Source of the DNA: a virus
Length of the DNA stretch: 47,580 bases
Strand: one strand, 5' to 3'
IMG/VR virus record: IMGVR_UViG_3300025880_000024
Span: 1-47,580 of that record
The position numbers and the translations under genes are program-made. Of this stretch, positions 1 to 8,188 are shown one piece after another (the stretch's first letter is position 1; each line of letters opens with the position of its first letter). Below the pieces are notes generated by a model. The model was not told where the DNA came from. It did not search any database and worked only from the letters and a program-made list of their open reading frames with translations.

Positions 1-137
1 ATGTCACATCGACTAATGCCTATGTCATTTAGTTCAGCATCTGACATCTGGTTTAGTATCTTAATAGTCTTCCTATGCTCGGATCTTGTCACTAAGTAAT
101 TAGTTACACGCCACAGGTATTTACAAACTCTACTCAT
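1..137 (-). CDS. DUF1127 small protein, partial at left edge
   Basis: The ATG shares its A with the stop codon of the MazG-like gene (TAATG). Forty-five residues are visible before the window edge. The end of the visible part reads LNQMSDAELNDIGISRCD, which matches the DUF1127 core (a helix with leucine, SD-EL-DIG-SR-DI) common in small arginine-rich proteins of alpha- and gammaproteobacteria. Only a few residues should be missing. Bacterial members have been linked to RNA turnover and stress or phosphate responses; the role in a phage is unknown and may be to mimic or modulate a host regulator. The family call rests on the motif; function is inference. Confidence 0.75.
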   Translation of the reverse strand, partial: MSRVCKYLWRVTNYLVTRSEHRKTIKILNQMSDAELNDIGISRCD

Positions 138-475
138 TACCGATCATCTCCATTTCCTTGCAAGGTGCCACGTTCTTCTCGTCCATTAAGTTTATCTACA
201 TTCATCTGTAAGACAGCGCCTATGTGTACGTTGAGGAAGTTACAGATGGCTTGGATATAGAATAGGCAGTCACCTAACTCCTTCATCATATCCTCTACCT
301 TGACTTGCTGTTTGTCACGTATCATCTTCTTAAGCTTCTCAGCTACTTCTCCTGACTCGCCTACTAGACCTAGTACGTTCTCAATTAGTCGTACATCACC
401 CTCAGTGATTATCTTGCTCTCTACAAAGTCTGAGTATTCATCTAGTGTTGTTACTTCTTTAATCTTCTTAGTCAT
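137..475 (-). CDS. MazG-like nucleotide pyrophosphohydrolase
   Basis: The 112-residue protein is a single all-alpha NTP-PPase domain. The metal-binding signature is present: E40-x-x-E43 within GESGEVAE and E66-x-x-D69 within KELGD. The family hydrolyses nucleoside triphosphates or alarmone-like nucleotides to monophosphate and pyrophosphate; phage versions are thought to clean up or rebalance the nucleotide pool, and a link to ppGpp is debated. It starts in an ATGA overlap with the upstream 53-residue gene and ends in a TAATG overlap with the DUF1127 gene, so all three are probably translated together. Substrate cannot be read from the sequence. Confidence 0.85.
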   Translation of the reverse strand: MTKKIKEVTTLDEYSDFVESKIITEGDVRLIENVLGLVGESGEVAEKLKKMIRDKQQVKVEDMMKELGDCLFYIQAICNFLNVHIGAVLQMNVDKLNGREERGTLQGNGDDR

Positions 476-633
476 ATCTCTGATACCTCTATATTAATTA
501 ACTTACTGTCGTCCATGTCCCAAATAGCGTTGCGTATCATCTCCTCTACAACTGCTGTACGTTCTGAAGGATCACAATCCCAATAGAACGTAGACTCATC
601 TACGTTTACGTTTAGTATTATCTCAAACTCCAT
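472..633 (-). CDS. Small hypothetical protein (53 aa)
   Basis: This short acidic protein begins MEFEIILNVNVDEST and ends in an ATGA overlap with the MazG-like gene. Its start lies 11 bases inside the end of the metallophosphoesterase gene. The tight overlaps on both sides and the absence of any other gene in the gap are the main evidence that it is real. No family is recognised. An accessory role to MazG is possible but is only a guess from position. Confidence 0.6.
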   Translation of the reverse strand: MEFEIILNVNVDESTFYWDCDPSERTAVVEEMIRNAIWDMDDSKLINIEVSEI

Positions 634-1405
634 CACCATACTCCTTACGAAGTGTATCGAGTCCTATGAACTCAGGCTCGTAGTAGCCATCTTCAATCTG
701 TCGTTTAACTATCACCCCGTGCCACCACTCCATATTAGCTTGTCCAGCCCATGTTTCCTTAGCTCCTTTATAACACCCTGCGACCAAGCCGATAGCACCC
801 CGTGGACCCACGCCATCCTTAAAGTACATATCACGCTTGTGGGAGTGACCAACAGTACAAGACCTATACCTGTTCTGAATAAGACCGTAAGCATGATGAG
901 TACCGCTAATGGCACGACCAAAGTTACCAGCACCAACGAAGTGAGCGTAGTCCACACCATCGTAATTGTGTACCTTAGGAGCACCAAACTCGTACTTATG
1001 ATACTCATCAAACCACTTATTAGTGTTGAGATGTTTGAAAGATATGCCATACTTAGTTCCTTCTAACCTTGGGTCATACGATATAGCTGTGCCGATACGT
1101 GCTTCATGGTTACCCTCGAAACCGTACCATGCTGGCTTCTTACGCTTACCTTGTTTAAAGTAGTGACGTAGGCGTTCTTGACTATCGTTGTATGTATCAA
1201 TGTCTCTTTCATAAGACTGTGTAACAATAGACTCTGGCTTACGGGTGTCGTAGCTGTTAAGTGACTTCATATCAGCACCGTCTCCTAGGTCTACTACGTA
1301 GTCAGGTTTAAGATCATATAGAAACTTACCTAACCAAGAGAACCTATCGTTAGATGCTTCGGGTGTTGCATGAGCGCAACTGAATACTACTGCTGTCTTA
1401 CTCAT
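623..1405 (-). CDS. Calcineurin-like metallophosphoesterase
   Basis: The 260-residue protein has the ordered metal-binding blocks of calcineurin-like phosphoesterases: SCAH near residue 10 in place of the usual D-x-H, LGD around residue 40, EGNHE near residue 98 and VGHSH near residue 185. The first aspartate is replaced by serine (S9-C-A-H12), so metal site 1 may differ from the classic enzymes. Proteins of this type occur in marine podoviruses; substrates (nucleotides, RNA ends or phosphodiesters) are unknown. It starts in a TAATG overlap with the endonuclease I gene, so it belongs to the replication operon. Confidence 0.8.
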   Translation of the reverse strand: MSKTAVVFSCAHATPEASNDRFSWLGKFLYDLKPDYVVDLGDGADMKSLNSYDTRKPESIVTQSYERDIDTYNDSQERLRHYFKQGKRKKPAWYGFEGNHEARIGTAISYDPRLEGTKYGISFKHLNTNKWFDEYHKYEFGAPKVHNYDGVDYAHFVGAGNFGRAISGTHHAYGLIQNRYRSCTVGHSHKRDMYFKDGVGPRGAIGLVAGCYKGAKETWAGQANMEWWHGVIVKRQIEDGYYEPEFIGLDTLRKEYGDGV

Positions 1406-1806
1406 TATTTACTACCTTTCTCGTCTATCCACTCCTGAGGAATAGACTTGTTTGCATATTGAAAACCATACCTAATACACCACTCTCCGTAGTTGCTCTT
1501 AGCGTTCTTGTATAGCTTTGCTCTAGAGTTAGTGAATACGAACCGTAGGTCTAAGTCAGGGTATTGTTTCTTTATCTCTTTATGTTTACGTCTGTCTTCA
1601 GATGTGAACCTACCTTTAGACTCAATGATGATACCGTTATCTAAGAGTACGAAGTCAGGTGTATAAGTTCTAGTCTTAGAGTCTAGCCAGCTTATCTTTA
1701 GCTTCTCATATGTGAACTGTACACCTTTCTCAATTAACTCAATAGATATGTCCTCTTCTAAACCAGACCTGTACCCAGCTTTGATAGCCCTTCTACGTCT
1801 GTTCAT
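1405..1806 (-). CDS. T7-type endonuclease I (Holliday junction resolvase)
   Basis: The 133-residue protein matches T7 gp3 endonuclease I in length and motif order: YRSGLEEDISIEL at residues 12-24 with the catalytic glutamate region, TPDF with D51, and IESKG with E62 and K64, the PD-(D/E)XK active site. The C-terminal WC-YA-IP-EW pattern also fits. In T7 the dimer resolves branched DNA and degrades host DNA to feed nucleotide synthesis. It lies between the Cas4-like nuclease and the metallophosphoesterase in the leftward replication operon, as expected for a recombination and host-DNA-breakdown gene. Confidence 0.9.
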   Translation of the reverse strand: MNRRRRAIKAGYRSGLEEDISIELIEKGVQFTYEKLKISWLDSKTRTYTPDFVLLDNGIIIESKGRFTSEDRRKHKEIKKQYPDLDLRFVFTNSRAKLYKNAKSNYGEWCIRYGFQYANKSIPQEWIDEKGSK

Positions 1807-1826
1807 GTTAAGTCCTCGCTCTTAGT

Positions 1827-2690
1827 TCAGTCATCCCAGTTCTCTACCTCAGGTACGTTGATGTGAGTGCGCTGCTTAGTAATATAGACAGGACCGTGAG
1901 AGTATACAAACTTCCTAAGGTCAGGCCAACAGGCTTTCTTGAACTCGCAGTATGAACACTCCATCTTTAGTTTCTTATTAGGAGAAGTCTTACTCATAGG
2001 CTCATCCTTAAAGCCTCTAGTTGGTGGTACTGGATCACTAACCATTGTCTTTATGCGATCAATCTCTTCTTCTTTGTTCTTCATCTCATCAGTGAAGTCA
2101 TACATATCCAAGCAGATGTGTCCGTTGACTTTATCTACGACAAGGAAAGCGCCGTAGTTCTTATTAGTGACGAGTGGGTCGTCCTTAGCTGCATATACAT
2201 ATGAAGATAGCTGAGAGATGTAACCAAATGGATCTTGATCTCTAAGGTCTCCGTTCTTGAACTTCTTAAAGCTATAAGGTGAAGCTGACTTAACGTCAAC
2301 AGTCATACCGTCAATCACTGCGTCTCGACTACCCTTAATACCGTGGGCGTCCATACGGTCCTGCTGACCTGTAACTGTGTGACCAGCTTGCTCCACTAGG
2401 CATAGAACTAACTCCTCTATCATGTCTCCGTAGCTGAACTTAAGTAGAGCATTAGCCTTCAGAGGTGCAGCTAGATCTGTCTTGTTAATCTTATACCATA
2501 ACTTGCGATCACAAGGTGTTCCTAGTGACGACATAGATAAGTAGCCTCTAGGCTCCTGTGGCTTACCGAATCTAGACTTATAGATTGAAGCTATCTTAGA
2601 ACCCATAGCAGAACCTAGTGCATCATCCCATCCGTTATGACCTAGGATTACATTCTCAATATCAGCTACTAGTGTTGTTATATCTTTCAT
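1827..2690 (-). CDS. Cas4/RecB-like PD-(D/E)XK exonuclease with Fe-S cysteines
   Basis: The 287-residue protein has nuclease motifs GSRDAVIDG (D123), VDVKS (D132, K134) and GYISQLSSY (Q160), the order seen in RecB/Cas4 family nucleases. One cysteine early (C60) and a C-terminal cluster C245, C248, C254 form the C-x(n)-CxxC-x5-C arrangement that holds a 4Fe-4S cluster in Cas4 and AddB. It occupies the position where T7 carries its gp6 5'-3' exonuclease, so it probably processes DNA ends for recombination and host-DNA degradation. There is no cas1 or CRISPR nearby. Activity and cluster are inferred from motifs. Confidence 0.8.
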   Translation of the reverse strand: MKDITTLVADIENVILGHNGWDDALGSAMGSKIASIYKSRFGKPQEPRGYLSMSSLGTPCDRKLWYKINKTDLAAPLKANALLKFSYGDMIEELVLCLVEQAGHTVTGQQDRMDAHGIKGSRDAVIDGMTVDVKSASPYSFKKFKNGDLRDQDPFGYISQLSSYVYAAKDDPLVTNKNYGAFLVVDKVNGHICLDMYDFTDEMKNKEEEIDRIKTMVSDPVPPTRGFKDEPMSKTSPNKKLKMECSYCEFKKACWPDLRKFVYSHGPVYITKQRTHINVPEVENWDD

Positions 2691-2718
2691 TAGTATCTCC
2701 TTGGTAGATAGGGTGGAA

Positions 2719-2738
2719 GGGGAACCCGTAGGCTCCCC
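2719..2738 (-). terminator. UACG-loop hairpin after the SSB gene
   Basis: Read leftward, the sequence GGGGAGCC-TACG-GGTTCCCC forms an 8-bp stem (one G-U pair) with a UNCG-type tetraloop, 21 bases after the SSB stop codon. No strong U tract follows, so it may act as a weak terminator or as a 3' stabiliser of the SSB message rather than a classic intrinsic terminator. Confidence 0.5.
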
Positions 2739-2759
2739 AACTAGAAGTAGTCGCCCTTA

Positions 2760-3299
2760 TCACCAAGGGATATCTTCTACGCTATTCTCTGACGCTGCCA
2801 CTGTAGCTGTAGTAGGGGTAGATACTGGGGCTGCATCAGTGTAGTTCTTAGGTTTAATAGAGGTACCACCACCACCTGTGTCACCGTACGGTACGTGGTT
2901 GATAACTTGTAGACCCTTAAGGCGGCATCCTTTGCCCATCTTAGTGTCGTACACTTCTACGAACACGATACCAGTAGAACCATTACCAATCATACCGTTA
3001 GTATCAAGGTCCCACTTTGAACCGTCAGGTGTGTAGACGTCAGGAGCACCTGCTGCCCACTCACGGTCAAACTTATCCTTCCAAGGGCGTTTCATCTTGT
3101 AGCGAGTACCACCGTCTGTTGGTTTACCTTGCTTACGAATACCAGCGTCCTTGATGATCTTCTCACCGTCTGCATCAACGATGATGTCAACTGTTGTTGC
3201 ACCATCTGTTTCAATGTCGTACTCCCCGCAATCACGGGTTACTTCAAACACTTTAGTCCATTCTAGTGTCGCTGGAATCTGAACTACTACTGTTGCCAT
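2760..3299 (-). CDS. Single-stranded DNA-binding protein, gp2.5-like
   Basis: The 179-residue protein has a mixed beta-rich N-terminal part, a proline/threonine/alanine-rich linker (about residues 145-168) and the acidic aromatic tip SVEDIPW, which is typical of SSB proteins that recruit partners through the tail. Position next to the DNA polymerase matches T7 gp2.5, which coats ssDNA and contacts polymerase and primase-helicase. It has its own consensus promoter just upstream and a stable hairpin after its stop codon, consistent with higher expression than its neighbours. AGGAGA lies upstream of the ATG. Confidence 0.75.
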   Translation of the reverse strand: MATVVVQIPATLEWTKVFEVTRDCGEYDIETDGATTVDIIVDADGEKIIKDAGIRKQGKPTDGGTRYKMKRPWKDKFDREWAAGAPDVYTPDGSKWDLDTNGMIGNGSTGIVFVEVYDTKMGKGCRLKGLQVINHVPYGDTGGGGTSIKPKNYTDAAPVSTPTTATVAASENSVEDIPW

Positions 3300-3339
3300 A
3301 TGTTTATCTCCTATATGGTTTACGTTAACTTATAATGTA

Positions 3340-3368
3340 ATGATAGCATAGATAGATGTAGGTGTCAA
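3340..3368 (-). promoter_or_regulatory. Sigma70-type promoter for the SSB gene
   Basis: On the minus strand TTGACA (3363-3368) is followed after exactly 17 bases by TATCAT (3340-3345). It sits in the gap between the polymerase stop and the SSB start, leaving a leader of roughly 30 bases. The preceding GCAC before the -35 resembles the ACTTGACA context of the other promoters in the window. Confidence 0.8.
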
Positions 3369-3372
3369 GTGC

Positions 3373-5337
3373 TTAGTGAGTATCTAACCAATTTAAACCT
3401 ACATCATATGAACCTGGGGTTGGTATCTTGAAACCCAGATCTTCACCTGTTTGTAACATCGTGTCAGCTACAAGCTGCCCTAGATGTGACGCTTCTTCTT
3501 TAGTACCTTTTACCTCTATCTGATACTCATCATGTATGAAGCCTACCATCCTAAAGTTAATACCCTCCTGTCTAGCTTTAGTATGGAAGTTGATTAGAGT
3601 ATGTTTCATCAAGACTGACTCACCAGATTGTAGTAACCCAGCTAGTGTTTTGTACTCACTAGGTACTAGAACCCTGCGGCCATCGTACCCTACAAAGTAG
3701 CCTCTATCCGCAAGCTTAGGTATAAGTCTACGTTTTAGCTTGGACATACCGTCTATCGCTTCTTCGAATCTACTACGTGCAGCTGCGGCTTCTGTAGCGT
3801 TAACTCCTAGGATACTTGCAGTCTTATCTACACCAGCACCTAGTAGCCAAGCATATATGAAAGTCTTAGCCATGTCCCGTGTTCCGTTAGGTACATCTAA
3901 AGCTTTCCTATTCATGTTATGTATGTCTGTTTCATCCTCCTTGTTACCCTCCATGATAGCCTTAGCATACATATCAGCATCGTAGTGCTTCCATAAGTAG
4001 TCAGCTAGTACACGTAGTTGGATACCATCAGCATCACAACCTACTAGCCAGCTACCCTGCGGAACATCCCAACACTCTCTTAGATGTTTATCGTACTTAC
4101 TCTTGATAACATCTACTGCGTTAATCGGATTGCCGTGGAAAGCTGATGGTATGTTAGCGGTGTTAGGAGCGTTGTGTGCGCAACGTCCTGTCCATGCTCC
4201 TATGTTGTTAATGGAACCATGTATCCTACCGTCTCTACCTACTTGATCTATCCACTCTCTCAGTGAGCTTCTACGTCCCTCTAGGACTAACCACTGTGCT
4301 AGAGACTTAGCACCCTCAGAGGCTGTGTCAGGCAGTGTAGTAAGGTTATCTTCTGATACAGTATAACCGTATTTAAGTAAGTCTTTCTTCTTAGCTGTGT
4401 GGAACTCCTTATCCATTGATTTGATCTTCTTACCGTAGGCATCACCTACCTTTAGTTTATTAAAGAGAATGTGTGTCTTAGTCTTCTCGAAGGGCTTCCA
4501 ACCTGCTTCCCAAAGAACATCTACTCTGTCCCTAGAGGCTGCTGGTTTGAATGGTACATAGTCGTAGCATAACAACTCATCGTCAGTTGTACGCTTGGTT
4601 AGTGGGTAAGTATCCTTAGCTTTGATTACACTAGAGTACTCAGTACCATCTGCCTTTACTCTGTACTTAATAGTATTGACGTGTAATAGTTTAGATGGGA
4701 AGTCAATCTTGAACTGCTCCTCTATTCTATCCTTCTCCTCTGTAACACTGTCAAGTAAACGTTGGGCTAACTCCTTGTTGAAGTGGAAGCCAGAGTACTT
4801 AGTACGCACTAACTCTATCTGTAGATCATGTTCAGTACGTAAAGACTTAGACCATCCTTTGCTGTAGACGTCAGCTTTGAAGTGATTGAACAAAGCCTCA
4901 GTAGTATCTAGATCACCATACCAGTAATCTATCATGTCTTGGTTGAAGTTATCGAAGTCAGTGTAGTCACCCTTGTGGACTCCTAGACGTATACCCCAAG
5001 ACTTCAAGCTGTGTGGTCCTTTACCACCTTTAGGTGTCTCTATGTTGTAGTCGAAGGTACGTGACAGTATTAGTGTGTCAATAACCTTGTATGGATCGAG
5101 ACGTGAGTCTAACCATTTGTTTAGTAAGGGTAAGTCGTACTGTATGAAGTTATGACCTACCATCTTATCCAATGATAAATGCCATTCAGTAGCAGCCTTA
5201 CGTGCTACAGTATCTTCGTGTATATTCTCAAACTTAAATACCTCACCAGTGCAAGCCATCTTACCACCGACTAGCCAACACTTGTCAGGGTTATCAATAG
5301 CATTCGTCTCAATGTCGCAGAATGCGATTCTAGTCAT
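3373..5337 (-). CDS. Family A DNA polymerase with 3'-5' exonuclease
   Basis: The 654-residue protein has exonuclease motifs D8-I-E10, N63/D68 (GHNFIQYDL) and Y140-x3-D144, then polymerase motif A at D435 (CDADGIQLR), motif B (RDMAKTFIYAWLLGAG; K491, Y495) and motif C HDE at 602-604. Tyr at the position equivalent to E. coli F762 is T7-like. The next O-helix tyrosine (E. coli Y766, T7 Y530) is leucine L499, and the motif A glutamate (E. coli E710) is glutamine Q440. It is about 50 residues shorter than T7 gp5, so the thioredoxin-binding insert may be absent. A perfect AGGAGG precedes the ATG, which lies within the end of the HNH gene. Confidence 0.95.
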   Translation of the reverse strand: MTRIAFCDIETNAIDNPDKCWLVGGKMACTGEVFKFENIHEDTVARKAATEWHLSLDKMVGHNFIQYDLPLLNKWLDSRLDPYKVIDTLILSRTFDYNIETPKGGKGPHSLKSWGIRLGVHKGDYTDFDNFNQDMIDYWYGDLDTTEALFNHFKADVYSKGWSKSLRTEHDLQIELVRTKYSGFHFNKELAQRLLDSVTEEKDRIEEQFKIDFPSKLLHVNTIKYRVKADGTEYSSVIKAKDTYPLTKRTTDDELLCYDYVPFKPAASRDRVDVLWEAGWKPFEKTKTHILFNKLKVGDAYGKKIKSMDKEFHTAKKKDLLKYGYTVSEDNLTTLPDTASEGAKSLAQWLVLEGRRSSLREWIDQVGRDGRIHGSINNIGAWTGRCAHNAPNTANIPSAFHGNPINAVDVIKSKYDKHLRECWDVPQGSWLVGCDADGIQLRVLADYLWKHYDADMYAKAIMEGNKEDETDIHNMNRKALDVPNGTRDMAKTFIYAWLLGAGVDKTASILGVNATEAAAARSRFEEAIDGMSKLKRRLIPKLADRGYFVGYDGRRVLVPSEYKTLAGLLQSGESVLMKHTLINFHTKARQEGINFRMVGFIHDEYQIEVKGTKEEASHLGQLVADTMLQTGEDLGFKIPTPGSYDVGLNWLDTH

Positions 5338-5815
5338 TTAACCTCCTAAAGTCTGCGAGTACAGCTTCAAGCTCCTCTAATGTTGCGTCATTCTTTAATA
5401 GATTAGCTCTTGCTGATATAACTCTTACGTTCCCTTTTATGTAACCCTTAGCGGGGTCTATTTTATCTAAGGAGACTGCGTTAGGGTGATACCCCCTCGC
5501 ACCTTCTTTGGACCGCTCTAACAGTACACCCAGTACAGGACAGTGGGTCGGTACTTCAATGTCATTTGGTTCTAGGTTGAAAGGAATGTTATTAGCTTTG
5601 GCACGGTGTTTAACCCTGCTTAATATCTTCCTCTCGAAGTTGTTGTTAGCATAACCCTCGCGTCTCAGCTTCTCCTTATCCTTGTTGTTAGAATAGTAGG
5701 AGTTATACCTACAGTTGGAGGAGCAGTACTTACGTGTAGACTCCTTCTGGTTACGCTTGACGGTGTGAGTATGTAACTCACCACAAGTGGCGCAGGTTAT
5801 GGTAAAGGTTTTCAT
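5330..5815 (-). CDS. HNH homing-type endonuclease
   Basis: The 161-residue protein has an N-terminal zinc-ribbon-like pair (CATCG and YCSSNC) and a C-terminal HNH domain of the free-standing phage type: CPVLG, SLDKIDPAKGYIKGNVRVIS and a following RAN-K-AT-EL segment. Such genes nick or cut a target close to their insertion site and spread by homing. It is inserted directly before the polymerase gene and overlaps its first codons, a common place for phage homing endonucleases, and it carries the polymerase ribosome-binding site within its own 3' end. Confidence 0.85.
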   Translation of the reverse strand: MKTFTITCATCGELHTHTVKRNQKESTRKYCSSNCRYNSYYSNNKDKEKLRREGYANNNFERKILSRVKHRAKANNIPFNLEPNDIEVPTHCPVLGVLLERSKEGARGYHPNAVSLDKIDPAKGYIKGNVRVISARANLLKNDATLEELEAVLADFRRLND

Positions 5816-5834
5816 GGTGTTGTCCTCTGATACG

Positions 5835-6137
5835 CTAGACGCATATGTTCTCCTTTAAGTAATACTTCTCAAGTGCATACAGTTCTATCTTAAGAAGCTC
5901 TAGTTCATCCTCAAGACGTTCAACGTTCTGAGTACCATCGTCCTCTGCTGAGTCTCTACAGTTTATTATGTTCAGCTCTATACGTTCTATCTCTTTCTCA
6001 ACTGAGTCTAACATATCACGTCTATTGTTATCATACATATCTAACTCAGGAGAGTCAAGTCTAAAGTAATCATCAGAGTAGTCTAAGCAACTGTTAATAG
6101 GTGATGGTGTGTAGTCGTCTTCGTCTTCGTTATACAT
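5835..6137 (-). CDS. Acidic coiled-coil hypothetical protein (100 aa)
   Basis: This protein is strongly acidic at the N-terminus (MYNEDEDDYTPSP) and has a predicted long amphipathic helix from about residue 40 to the end (VEKEIERIELN, VERLEDELELLKIELYALEK). The start overlaps the end of the primase-helicase gene by eight bases. No family is recognised. Small acidic proteins next to replication genes may be DNA mimics or inhibitors of host nucleases, but nothing here proves that. Confidence 0.65.
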   Translation of the reverse strand: MYNEDEDDYTPSPINSCLDYSDDYFRLDSPELDMYDNNRRDMLDSVEKEIERIELNIINCRDSAEDDGTQNVERLEDELELLKIELYALEKYYLKENICV

Positions 6138-7722
6138 CTAAGAACTCCTCACTAAGTATTGTAGTTTTAGGATCATATAGGATGGAACCAGCTTTACCTA
6201 GCTTACTGAACGGACGGTTCTTATCTACTATAAAGTTAGTAGTATTACGAATGTCCTCATCTTCACTCTCAGTGTCACGCTCTAGCTTGATACATATGAT
6301 AGCTTCTTCCTCTAATGAACCAGCATACTTTGTACGTCCATCGTCATTGACCTGACTAATGAAGATAACACCGATGTCTAACTCCTTAGCTAACTGAGCC
6401 ATGCGAGAGCCGATAGCTGTTAGTAAAGAAGTAGCACCGTCGGCACCACCCTGCGACAGATAGGCTAGGCGTTGGACGTGGTCAATGAACACGTAGTCAA
6501 CACCGTAGACTGTAGCTGCCATACGAACGTAGTCTAGCAGCTTCATAGGATCATCGTGTGATCTTAGTTCAAAGACTACAGTACGATCATCAGCCATTGT
6601 CTGTGCTGCTTTAATGACTGCATCTTCAGTTACGCTATTGGATGCAGCATCCTCTTTAGTACGCACGTTGACACCAATCTGATAGGTAGCCATAGCACGG
6701 TAAGTAGTAGACCTCATCTCTTCCATGTGCATCAACCCTATCTTTACATTAGGATCTTGCAGTAGGCCACACTCAAAGAAGCGTACCATCTCTGTCTTAC
6801 CACCACCTCTAGGTGCTTTGACAAAGGTTAGACCACCCTTAACTAGACCTCGTATCTTATCGTCTAAGCCACTGTGTCCAGTAGGTACGTAGCTGTATGG
6901 ATTCTCCTTACGGATTGTGTCGTTGATGTCGTCGTCACCCATGTAGAAGTTATCAGGTGAGAAGCGTTGAGGCTTACGTGCTGCCCATAGGAGATCATCT
7001 TTAGCTCCTTCCATAAGGAACTCATTAGCATCCTTATGTTTACTCATAGCTACATAGTAGAACTTGTTAGGAAACAACTCATATAGTTTCTCAGCTGCTG
7101 CCTTACCCGAAGGGTCTTGCTCACCAGCATACACTACTTCCTTAAAGGAGTTAAGGTACTCGTAGTTCTTCTTGATGAACCTCTCGCTTACTGTAGCACT
7201 AGGTAATGATTTAACAGGGAATGTCTTACCTAGTATCTGGTATAAGCTGGCAGCATCGAACTCACCTTCAGTGATGTAGAGTCTGTTAGAACTACCAGCG
7301 TTGAAGTCAGGACCAAACAGATCGTCTAAGCCTGAGCGTTCCTTTAACCAGAACTTCTTCTCATCGTAACCACGGTACTTTACATTGTTAGGCCACTTAA
7401 AGGCATACCGTACAGGTGAGCCTTCAGAGTCTACCTGTAGTTGAATACCGTATAACTCACATACATCAGGATCAATACTACGAATACCTTCGTAAGTACC
7501 AGATGCTATCTGACGCTGTACTACAGGTTTATCTTCTTTGTTATCTTTCAAGGGATAATCCTCCTTTGCCCAATCATATACTTGTAAGAGATTCATACCC
7601 TTAGTGGGGTACCCTGTGTTGCAAGAGTGGCACATACCAATGCCCTTACTAGGGTTCCAACTAAAGGCATCACTACTACCGCAAGTGCCATACGGACAGG
7701 GTAGGTGTGTCTCATCGCTCAT
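6130..7722 (-). CDS. Fused DNA primase-helicase (T7 gp4-like)
   Basis: The 530-residue protein has an N-terminal zinc finger (C9, C14, C31, C34), a TOPRIM primase core (ITEGEFDA at 150-156, then GEQDPSG near 200-206) and a RecA-fold helicase with Walker A APRGGGKT (303-310) and Walker B VFIDHVQ (D414). This is the domain order of T7 gp4, which unwinds the fork 5'-3' and lays down RNA primers for the polymerase. The TOPRIM second acidic pair reads E-x-D rather than D-x-D. It is slightly shorter than T7 gp4 (566 residues). It lies one small gene plus the HNH gene upstream of the polymerase. Confidence 0.95.
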   Translation of the reverse strand: MSDETHLPCPYGTCGSSDAFSWNPSKGIGMCHSCNTGYPTKGMNLLQVYDWAKEDYPLKDNKEDKPVVQRQIASGTYEGIRSIDPDVCELYGIQLQVDSEGSPVRYAFKWPNNVKYRGYDEKKFWLKERSGLDDLFGPDFNAGSSNRLYITEGEFDAASLYQILGKTFPVKSLPSATVSERFIKKNYEYLNSFKEVVYAGEQDPSGKAAAEKLYELFPNKFYYVAMSKHKDANEFLMEGAKDDLLWAARKPQRFSPDNFYMGDDDINDTIRKENPYSYVPTGHSGLDDKIRGLVKGGLTFVKAPRGGGKTEMVRFFECGLLQDPNVKIGLMHMEEMRSTTYRAMATYQIGVNVRTKEDAASNSVTEDAVIKAAQTMADDRTVVFELRSHDDPMKLLDYVRMAATVYGVDYVFIDHVQRLAYLSQGGADGATSLLTAIGSRMAQLAKELDIGVIFISQVNDDGRTKYAGSLEEEAIICIKLERDTESEDEDIRNTTNFIVDKNRPFSKLGKAGSILYDPKTTILSEEFLDV

Positions 7723-7916
7723 TACTTTCCCTCTCTTTCTCTTTTAATCTGATCTGCATAGCAATAGGCTAATACCCTGATCTCACACTCTATCTGGTAG
7801 ACACCTTCTTCATCATCGCAAGACTCGTAGTCCTGTAACTCACCCTGCAAGTCCTGCATCCAAGCATCATAAGCCTCTACAGTCAAATCTTCCCAGTTGT
7901 TTAACTCTTGTGACAT
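7722..7916 (-). CDS. Small acidic hypothetical protein (64 aa)
   Basis: This protein (MSQELNNWEDLTVEAYDAW...) is rich in acidic and aromatic residues with a basic tail (QIKREREGK). It starts on the stop codon of the 90-residue gene and ends at the primase-helicase start, so it is translationally packed between the two. No motif is recognised. Confidence 0.65.
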   Translation of the reverse strand: MSQELNNWEDLTVEAYDAWMQDLQGELQDYESCDDEEGVYQIECEIRVLAYCYADQIKREREGK

Positions 7917-8188
7917 TATATGTCCCCTTTCATAAGTGAATTAACTTCTGCAAACGTTGTCTCAGCTTCCAGAGTGATGTCAGCATCTGTTTCAATCCAA
8001 GCTCTGGCTCCACAACTTAACTGTGTACCGTTACCAATCAGCTTGCAAGGTCCGTTAATACTAACTTGCTTTGCGTATCTAGGTGTCTTGTTCCCTCTAG
8101 TCTTTACTGTGTACATTGGTCGGTCAAGACCATCCTTGATATTCTTAGCAATGAACTGACGATTAACGTGTATAATATGTTTAGCCAT
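7916..8188 (-). CDS. Conserved-looking phage protein of unknown function (90 aa)
   Basis: The protein begins MAKHIIHVNRQFIAKN and contains LSCGARAWIETDAD. It looks like a small mixed alpha/beta protein without membrane segments or zinc motifs. I have the impression of similar proteins beside replication genes of other marine podoviruses but cannot name a family. The start overlaps the end of thyX by eight bases, and the stop overlaps the next start. Confidence 0.65.
   Translation of the reverse strand: MAKHIIHVNRQFIAKNIKDGLDRPMYTVKTRGNKTPRYAKQVSINGPCKLIGNGTQLSCGARAWIETDADITLEAETTFAEVNSLMKGDI

Noticed and set aside
4740-4760. TTGACA-like site inside the polymerase gene on the minus strand
   Set aside because: No -10 at proper distance; consensus hexamers occur by chance inside genes.
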